A model generated the notes under the pieces. It ran no database searches. It saw only the letters and a program-made list of their open reading frames with translations, and was not told where the DNA came from. A stretch of 9,677 nt of DNA from an uncultured cyanobacterium. GTDB taxonomy: Bacteria > Cyanobacteriota > Cyanobacteriia > Cyanobacteriales > Geitlerinemataceae. Location: assembly GCA_937121005.1 (NCBI GenBank), contig CAKZKB010000590.1:1-9677 (forward strand), in the 5' to 3' direction. Shown piece after piece: positions 5,508 to 9,677 of the stretch (the first letter of the stretch is position 1; every line of letters starts with the position of its first letter). The position numbers were made by a program, and so were the translations under genes.

Positions 5508-6467
5508 ATGAAGTTAAAAAAGTCCACACAAATTTTACTGGCGGCGGCGGTACTCGTCGGCGGTGGCGTTATTTTCTACGAGACGATCGCCGTTCCCGAA
5601 AAAGAAGCAGCCGAGGAACGACAGCAAGACATTTTTACCTTCGAGTCCGAACAGGTAGAGTCAATTACCGTAGACACCGCCGAGAAGACCTTAAAATTCG
5701 ATCGCCTCGAACCCGAACCCGACGCGATCGCCAGCCAACCTCGCTGGCAATTTCAAGTCTTAGAGTTAAAAGTATCTGCAAGCGAAACCGAAGTCAACAA
5801 ATTCGCCACTAAACCTTTAAGCGAAGCGAATACCGAAACCAAACCGCCAACCGACGAAGACAATACCGAAGCGGAGTCGCCAGACAATGAGGAAGAAACT
5901 GACAGCGACGAAGTGGAAACGGGTGCGAGTTGGTTGTCAGATATTGACGGCGAAGCGATCGAAGACACTGAAAATGAGGAAGAAACCGACAGCGACGAAG
6001 TGGAAGCAGAGAATACTTGGTTATCCGATATCGACAGCGAAACCACTGGAGAAACCGAAACCGAAGACATTGAGATTCCCCTGGATACTCCCGTTGCGGC
6101 GAATGTCGCTTACGTGGACTATTTGCTGTCTTTTTTAACTAACGAACAAAGCGATCGCGAAATTAATATCCCCACCGAACAGCTAAACGCCTACGGGTTG
6201 GAACCGCCGCAAACGACGATCGACATTACCCTTGACAACGGCGAAACCCATCAGCTAAACTTAGGCAATCGCGACTTTAGCGGTCAGTTTTTCTACGCGA
6301 TCGTCGATCCGCAAACCGAAACCGCAGCAGACACCGAAACCGAGAAAGAGAAAACAACCCTGCTGTTGGTGTCGTCTCGATTAGAAAATGCCATCGATCG
6401 TCCCTTGTCCGAGTGGAAAGAACCCCTACCTGCAACGGCGACGGGTAAAACGTGGCAAAAAGAATAA
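5508..6467 (+). CDS. DUF4340 domain protein with acidic insert
   Basis: A 319-residue protein starting MKLKKSTQILLAAAVLVGGG, a short basic start followed by one membrane anchor (about 7-24), as usual in DUF4340 proteins. The outer part has the family pattern: FTFESEQVESITVDTAEKTL (43-62), RWQFQVLELKVSAS, then after an insert VAYVDYLLSFLTNEQ, YGLEPPQTTIDITLDNGE, LNLGNRDFSGQFFYAIVD and LLLVSSRLENAIDRPLSEWK. The acidic insert at about 100-195 contains two tandem 29-residue copies (127-155, 156-184). From general knowledge DUF4340 genes often accompany GldG-like ABC transporter genes in cyanobacteria. None is here, and the upstream DNA is the IS630 remnant. The frame stays open upstream to 5409 through IS DNA, but the family start and membrane anchor favour 5508. 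No ribosome site is visible. Function unknown. Confidence 0.85.
   Translation: MKLKKSTQILLAAAVLVGGGVIFYETIAVPEKEAAEERQQDIFTFESEQVESITVDTAEKTLKFDRLEPEPDAIASQPRWQFQVLELKVSASETEVNKFATKPLSEANTETKPPTDEDNTEAESPDNEEETDSDEVETGASWLSDIDGEAIEDTENEEETDSDEVEAENTWLSDIDSETTGETETEDIEIPLDTPVAANVAYVDYLLSFLTNEQSDREINIPTEQLNAYGLEPPQTTIDITLDNGETHQLNLGNRDFSGQFFYAIVDPQTETAADTETEKEKTTLLLVSSRLENAIDRPLSEWKEPLPATATGKTWQKE
5886..6059 (+). repeat. Tandem 87-bp duplication inside the DUF4340 gene
   Basis: Two in-frame copies, 5886-5972 and 5973-6059, each encode 29 residues beginning NEEETDSDEVE and containing WLSDID. The first ten residues are identical between copies. The later part has drifted (TGAS/AENT, GEAIED/SETTGE), so the duplication is not very recent. 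Confidence 0.9.
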
Positions 6468-6475
6468 AGGGATGT

Positions 6476-6826
6476 TTACGAAGTTGGCAATTCTGAGTTT
6501 TGCATCTTGAATTTTGAATGGGAACCGAGCGAGACGCGATCGCCGTAATACATTAACGGGATCGCGAACAGCGTCAGTGCCGATGAGGTTAGCATACCAC
6601 AAAGCAGCGTCCATGCCAAGCCCGACCACACCGGATCGCCCAAAATTGATAGGGTTCTTAACCTTGTGGTGACGCTAGTTAACAGAATAGGACGAAATCG
6701 GACTGCATCCGCTTCCCATATTGCCGCTTTTAGATCGGCCCCTTCGTTGGTTTTTTCGCCGACAAATTTCAGCAAAACGATGGCGTTGCGAACCACAATT
6801 CCCGCTAACGCGATCGTATTAAAAGT
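6476..6826 (-). pseudogene. C-terminal fragment of an RND (AcrB-type) efflux pump
   Basis: The open frame reads TIALAGIVVRNAIVLLKFVG, then ALKAAIWEADAVRFRPILLT-like residues (ADLKAAIWEADAVRFRPILL), SVTTRLRTLSILGDPVWSGL and GMLTSSALTLFAIPLMYYGD. This is the last two or three membrane segments of an RND transporter, including the RxRPILxT loop typical of AcrB relatives. Full proteins have about 1,000 residues; only about 100 remain. There is no start: an in-frame TGA lies at 6827-6829 and similarity ends there. At the other end the frame runs on into repeat DNA (HSKFKMQNSELPTS) before a chance stop at 6476. The intact pump would have exported metals or drugs. The break near 6826 lies just before the arsM-like promoter, suggesting a deletion that joined the two. 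Confidence 0.85.
6484..6519. repeat. A/T-rich short repeat tail
   Basis: TTGGCAATTCTGAGTTTTGC followed by ATCTTGAATTTTGAAT is an irregular series of 6-7 base units. Such tracts (CAAAATTCAAAATGCAAAAC style on the other strand) are frequent in intergenic DNA of filamentous cyanobacteria. It covers the downstream end of the broken RND frame. Confidence 0.5.
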
Positions 6827-6840
6827 TCATAAATTTTTAG

Positions 6841-6868
6841 TTAACACTCGGCAAAATCGGAGTACAAT
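6841..6868 (+). promoter_or_regulatory. Putative sigma-70 promoter of the arsM-like gene
   Basis: TTAACA (6841-6846) and TACAAT (6863-6868) stand 16 bases apart, each one base from consensus (TTGACA, TATAAT). Transcription would start near 6875, about 27 bases before the ATG at 6902. No clear ribosome site precedes the ATG. No obvious ArsR-type operator was recognised around it. Confidence 0.55.
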
Positions 6869-6901
6869 AGAGAGTATATCCAGACTTGCTTTCGTGTTTC
6901 C

Positions 6902-8086
6902 ATGACTTCCACTACATCCGATCGCCTCTCCTATAATGTCGAACGTAGCGTCCTCGATCGCTATCGATCCGGGGCCGAACGAGTGGAAGCCAGTTTGTGC
7001 TGTCCCACCGAATACGATCGCACCTACCTAGAGATTTTACCGCCAGAGATCGTCGAAAAAGATTATGGTTGCGGCGATCCCAGTCGCTACGTCAACCCTG
7101 GCGAAACCGTTCTCGATCTCGGCTCGGGTGCGGGAAAAGTCTGCTACATTCTCTCGCAAAAAGTCGGTGCAACGGGTCGGGTTATCGGTGTTGATTTTAA
7201 CGATACCATGCTGTCGTTGGCGCGAAAATATCAAAGCGAGATGGCAGAGAAACTGGGTTACAGTAACGTCGAATTTGTCAAGGGTAAAATCCAAGATTTA
7301 TCCCTCGATCTAGATAAACTGCAAACCTGGTTAGATTCCCATCCCGTCGCCACCATCGACGATGTATCCGCACTGGAAGCCGAACGCGATCGCCTGCGAA
7401 CCGAAACGCCTTTAGTAGCTGATAATAGCATCGATGCTATCGTCTCTAACTGCGTCTTAAATTTAGTCCGTCCCCAAGACAAACAACAACTATTTCAGGA
7501 AATGTATCGGGTTCTCAAACGCGGCGGCCGAGCCATTATTTCCGATATCGTCTGCGATGAAGATCCGACCGAGAAAATCCTCAACGATCCCGAACTGTGG
7601 AGTGGCTGCATCGCCGGAGCCTTTCGCGAAGATGCCTTCTTGAAAATGTTCGCTGATGTCGGATTTTACGGCATTGAAATTGTCGATCGCCAAACCGAAC
7701 CCTGGCAAGTTGTGGACGGGATCGAGTTTCGATCGCTAACTGTTCGTGCCTACAAAGGCAAAGCAGGCGACAGTTGGGAACGCAATCAAGCAGTCGTTTA
7801 TCGCGGCCCCTGGAGTGAAGTTCGAGACGACGACGGCCACGTTTACAAGCGTGGAGAACGGACAGCCGTCTGCGATAAAACTTACCATATTCTTACCGAC
7901 GATGGCAGTCCCTATCAAGACGATTTGATTCCCATCAAACCTTACGAAAACATTCCCTTAGAAGCCGCCGCACCCTTTGAATGCCAACGCGATCGCGTCC
8001 GCCACCCTCGCGAAACCAAAGGGACGAACTACCGCGTCACAACAGAGAAAGAAACTTCCTGTTGCGAACCGACTGATTGTTGTTAA
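6902..8086 (+). CDS. arsM: ArsM-like arsenite SAM methyltransferase, Cys-tailed
   Basis: A 394-residue class I SAM-dependent methyltransferase. Motif I is VLDLGSGAGKVCYILSQ (70-86), followed by VIGVDFN with Asp98. Cysteines fall in the three arsenite-binding contexts of ArsM: YGCGDP (C57), SNCVLNL (C184) and SGCIAGA (C236). An N-terminal CC pair is at 33-34. ArsM makes mono-, di- and trimethyl arsenicals from arsenite. Three things differ from the simplest ArsM. There is an extra helical insert at about 131-172 before SNCVLNL. There is a C-terminal extension of about 110 residues after the core, containing GPWSEVRDDDGHVYKRGERT and C324. The protein ends in CCEPTDCC (387-394), and paired terminal cysteines occur in many ArsM proteins. 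The start at 6902 follows a good promoter. The gene overlaps the convergent cupin by four bases. Arsenite as substrate is likely but unproven. Confidence 0.8.
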   Translation: MTSTTSDRLSYNVERSVLDRYRSGAERVEASLCCPTEYDRTYLEILPPEIVEKDYGCGDPSRYVNPGETVLDLGSGAGKVCYILSQKVGATGRVIGVDFNDTMLSLARKYQSEMAEKLGYSNVEFVKGKIQDLSLDLDKLQTWLDSHPVATIDDVSALEAERDRLRTETPLVADNSIDAIVSNCVLNLVRPQDKQQLFQEMYRVLKRGGRAIISDIVCDEDPTEKILNDPELWSGCIAGAFREDAFLKMFADVGFYGIEIVDRQTEPWQVVDGIEFRSLTVRAYKGKAGDSWERNQAVVYRGPWSEVRDDDGHVYKRGERTAVCDKTYHILTDDGSPYQDDLIPIKPYENIPLEAAAPFECQRDRVRHPRETKGTNYRVTTEKETSCCEPTDCC

Positions 8087-8427
8087 GATGGTGTAACTTC
8101 GATACCAAAATAGGTAAGAACCAACTCGCGATCGCCGCTATTGACAATCTCGTGAACCTCTCCCGGTTCCACAGCGATACAAGTTCCCGCTTGTAAGGGA
8201 AATACGTTCGCGTCAATGCGAATGGTTCCCTCTCCTGACTCGACAAAAAACACCTCGCACATATCCGTATGCGCGTGTCCCACCGCTACTTGTCCCGGTG
8301 CGAAACGCGACTGGGAAAAGTTGGTTAAATGGGGTAAGTCGCCGCGTCGCAGCATCACTTTCTTGGTGATTTCACGGTTGTGGGAAACCCCCTCGGCGGG
8401 AATTTGGGATAGGGAAACGAGTTTCAT
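8083..8427 (-). CDS. Small single-domain cupin protein
   Basis: A 114-residue cupin of cupin_2 type. Motif 1 fits G-x5-HxH-x4-E-x6-G exactly: G45, H51, H53, E58, G65 (GHAHTDMCEVFFVESGEG). Motif 2 is GTCIAVEPGEVHEIVN with H92 and N96; the usual proline is shifted by one (EPG instead of PxG). H51, H53, E58 and H92 are the expected metal ligands. The protein is cytosolic with no signal. Cupins this small include dioxygenases, isomerases and sensors of small ligands, and the substrate is unknown. The ATG at 8427 is preferred to an upstream TTG at 8436. Its stop TAA shares TTAA (8083-8086) with the stop of the arsM-like gene. A shared role with the methyltransferase is only suggested by position. 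Confidence 0.88.
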   Translation of the reverse strand: MKLVSLSQIPAEGVSHNREITKKVMLRRGDLPHLTNFSQSRFAPGQVAVGHAHTDMCEVFFVESGEGTIRIDANVFPLQAGTCIAVEPGEVHEIVNSGDRELVLTYFGIEVTPS

Positions 8428-8450
8428 CGATCGCAACAGGGAAAAAGTGT

Positions 8451-8458
8451 GTTATAAC
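8451..8458. promoter_or_regulatory. Palindromic -10-like box between divergent genes
   Basis: GTTATAAC is a perfect palindrome midway between the cupin start (8427, minus strand) and the start at 8495 (plus strand). It contains TATAAC in both directions, so it could act as a -10 for either gene. No matching -35 is clear on either strand. Confidence 0.25.
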
Positions 8459-8494
8459 TAATGATAAAGCAATTTTTCCTTCTATTTAACGCCG

Positions 8495-8980
8495 ATGCCA
8501 AGCCGACTCTACCGCTACCTGAAACGAACGATCGCGACTACCATTACCCTGGCGATCGCGATCGCGCTTCCCGTTCGCCTCGCCACTGCGGAAACAACAA
8601 AACAAAATGGTGACATTCTCCCTGCAACTCTAGAGCGTATCGTCACTTCTCCATCGGATTATCTTGGCGAACGAGTGACGATTTCTGGGGAACTTGAAGA
8701 GATTCTCAGTACCAATACCATTGAGTTAGAAGAAGACGACGAACCCCTTGAAGTCCTCAACGACAAGCGCATTCTTGTCATTTTTAATACTGATTTTGAT
8801 ACCTCTACCCTGAGCGAAAACACGGTTTTAGAAGTGTCGGGAAGAGTTCGCATGATGCGCGTTGCCGACTACCGTCGCCAGTTCGCCATCACCCAAAACC
8901 TCGAACTGCTCGAAACCATTGAAGTCGAATACGAAGGACGACCCGTCATTTACGCTGATTCCGTGCGCGTTATCGAGTAA
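8495..8980 (+). CDS. Secreted protein of unknown function, OB-fold-like
   Basis: A 161-residue protein with a clear Sec signal peptide: basic start MPSRLYRYLKR, hydrophobic core TIATTITLAIAIALP, and a cleavage site after residue 32 (ATA before ETTK). The mature part of about 129 residues begins with a helix (LPATLERIVTSPSDYLGE) and continues as strands: RVTISGELEEI, TIELEEDDEPLEVL, RILVIFNTD, TVLEVSGRVRMM and PVIYADSVRVIE. The opening xxYLGERVTISGxLEEI and the late VLEVSGRVRxx recall small OB-fold domains, but I cannot assign a named family. It would act in the periplasm or at the envelope. Two overlapping HIP1 octamers (8552-8565) encode the LAIAIA core of the signal peptide. The gene is divergent from the cupin. 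No strong ribosome site is seen. Confidence 0.82.
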   Translation: MPSRLYRYLKRTIATTITLAIAIALPVRLATAETTKQNGDILPATLERIVTSPSDYLGERVTISGELEEILSTNTIELEEDDEPLEVLNDKRILVIFNTDFDTSTLSENTVLEVSGRVRMMRVADYRRQFAITQNLELLETIEVEYEGRPVIYADSVRVIE

Positions 8981-8982
8981 AT

Positions 8983-9001
8983 TGGGAGCGAGAGGCTCCC
9001 A
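8983..9001. terminator. Hairpin between convergent genes
   Basis: TGGGAGC (8983-8989) pairs with GCTCCCA (8995-9001) around a five-base loop, in the 34-base gap between two convergent stops. A T-run is missing on both sides, so it would be a weak intrinsic terminator for either strand, or simply a stabilising 3' hairpin. Confidence 0.5.
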
Positions 9002-9014
9002 CGACTAAAGGCAA

Positions 9015-9677
9015 CTAGAGGCGATCGGCGGGTTCGTCAAATTCGGGAATCAATCCACCATCAAACGGAATAATCGTCGGATAGATATCGCGAACCACGT
9101 CTCCCGTATCCAGACAAACATCCATCGCTTCCTCGGCGGTAATGATGCGAGCGATGACATCTTCATCTTCTTGAATGTTGAGCGCGTCGCTAACACCAAC
9201 TACGCAGTTTCCGAACCGTTCGGGAAGCAAACTGCGACGACAGCGATCGAGGACTAAAGGCAAGTTGGGATCGATGGTTTTGCGGCCGATATCGACAACG
9301 CATTCGGCTAGATCCGTAGGACGGCGTACCTGTCGGCAAGCCGAAAGCACGTCCAACGGCGAAACTTGGCTAGCATTAATTCGTACTGCTAGGGGGTCAT
9401 CTTCATCGTATTCGGGTCGCAAAATATCGCGATCGATCTCCTCAACGCATTCGCCTAACTCCTCGGGACGAATCACAGAGGCGCAAGCGGCTGCCGATAT
9501 CCCGGCCGGAATTTCCGCTTGCAGCAAGTCGCGCGTACAATCTTCGTAATCGTCGCGATCGGTGGTGTAAGATTCATCATCGAACCAGTCTTCTACCGGA
9601 TCGAAAAAGGGAAACGCCGCTACCGGGAACGACATCGAAAGCGTCGCGATCGCCGCAGAAGTGGCAGCGACAGAACG
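9015..9677 (-). CDS. Secreted cysteine-pair repeat protein, start beyond window
   Basis: The visible 220 residues are the C-terminal part; the start lies past the right edge. The first visible residues, RSVAATSAAIATLSMSFPVA, look like the core of a signal peptide with cleavage near PVAA/FPFF. The ATG at 9635 is therefore probably internal to the signal and not the start. The mature protein is acidic (DPVEDWFDDESYTTDRDD). It contains three copies of C-x5-P-x2-[LF]-x2-C-V: CASVIRPEELGECV, CRQVRRPTDLAECV and CRRSLLPERFGNCV. They are spaced 49 and 32 residues apart, each holding two cysteines 12 positions apart. Two further lone cysteines flank them. Paired cysteines in an exported protein suggest disulfides, or a metal or cofactor site. 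I recognise no named domain. The gene is convergent with the gene on its left. Confidence 0.8.
   Translation of the reverse strand, partial: RSVAATSAAIATLSMSFPVAAFPFFDPVEDWFDDESYTTDRDDYEDCTRDLLQAEIPAGISAAACASVIRPEELGECVEEIDRDILRPEYDEDDPLAVRINASQVSPLDVLSACRQVRRPTDLAECVVDIGRKTIDPNLPLVLDRCRRSLLPERFGNCVVGVSDALNIQEDEDVIARIITAEEAMDVCLDTGDVVRDIYPTIIPFDGGLIPEFDEPADRL

Noticed and set aside
5886..6059. Possible assembly duplication
   Set aside because: The two copies differ at many positions, so they are not an assembly artefact.
5753..6070. Minus-strand Ser/Val-rich frame of 105 codons
   Set aside because: A mirror of the acidic GAA/GAC-rich duplication in the DUF4340 gene; the low-complexity serine pattern is an artefact.
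6666..6905. Plus-strand 79-codon frame before the arsM-like gene
   Set aside because: Antisense to the RND fragment and spans the promoter; no protein features.

Overview
This window looks like a chromosomal stretch from a cyanobacterium, probably filamentous or Oscillatoriales-like. The genus cannot be named from sequence alone. The clues are the HIP1 octamer GCGATCGC (15 exact copies counted by eye, plus many CGATCG near-copies), heptameric short tandem repeats of the CAATGAA/CAATGAG type, the GTAGGGGCGAAT and GTAGGTTGGGTT intergenic hairpin repeats, and gene families typical of cyanobacteria (ABC1 kinase, DUF4336, DUF2993, DUF4340). No tRNA, rRNA or CRISPR array was seen.

Layout. 64-540 (+) encodes a small protein with two membrane segments. 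It converges on 564-1202 (-), a DUF2993 protein. A gene-free, repeat-rich stretch (1203-1741) follows, holding a short IS630-type MITE at 1380-1503. Next are an ABC1/UbiB-type atypical kinase (1742-3394, -), a second gene-free repeat stretch (3395-3728) and a DUF4336 protein of metallo-beta-lactamase type (3729-4898, -). Directly upstream of the DUF4336 gene is a broken IS630-family transposase (about 4930-5434, -). Its outer terminal repeat (5469-5495) lies 12 bases before the start of a DUF4340 membrane-anchored protein (5508-6467, +) that carries an internal 29-residue duplication. A C-terminal scrap of an RND efflux pump (6476-6826, -) sits between it and an ArsM-like methyltransferase (6902-8086, +). 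That gene meets a small cupin (8083-8427, -) tail to tail, with both stop codons inside one TTAA. A secreted protein of unknown function (8495-8980, +) and a secreted cysteine-pair repeat protein that runs off the right edge (9015-9677, -) complete the window.

How the parts relate. There is no long operon; most genes are single units on alternating strands. The clearest functional cluster is the arsM-like gene, its convergent cupin and the dead RND pump end, which together suggest a metalloid or toxic-compound handling neighbourhood that has lost a transporter. That is inference. The clearest structural story is IS630-driven remodelling: the MITE at 1.4 kb and the transposase remnant at 5.5 kb share a 27-base terminal sequence (26 identical) in facing orientation. 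The 3.66 kb from 1245 to 4918, almost all of it between them, contains no exact HIP1 octamer, although HIP1 is common on both sides.

No convincing new defence or mobile system was found. The items most worth a second look are the MITE/IS630 pair, the possible transposon-derived promoter of the DUF4340 gene, the cysteine-tailed methyltransferase, and the C-x5-P-x2-[LF]-x2-C-V repeat protein.
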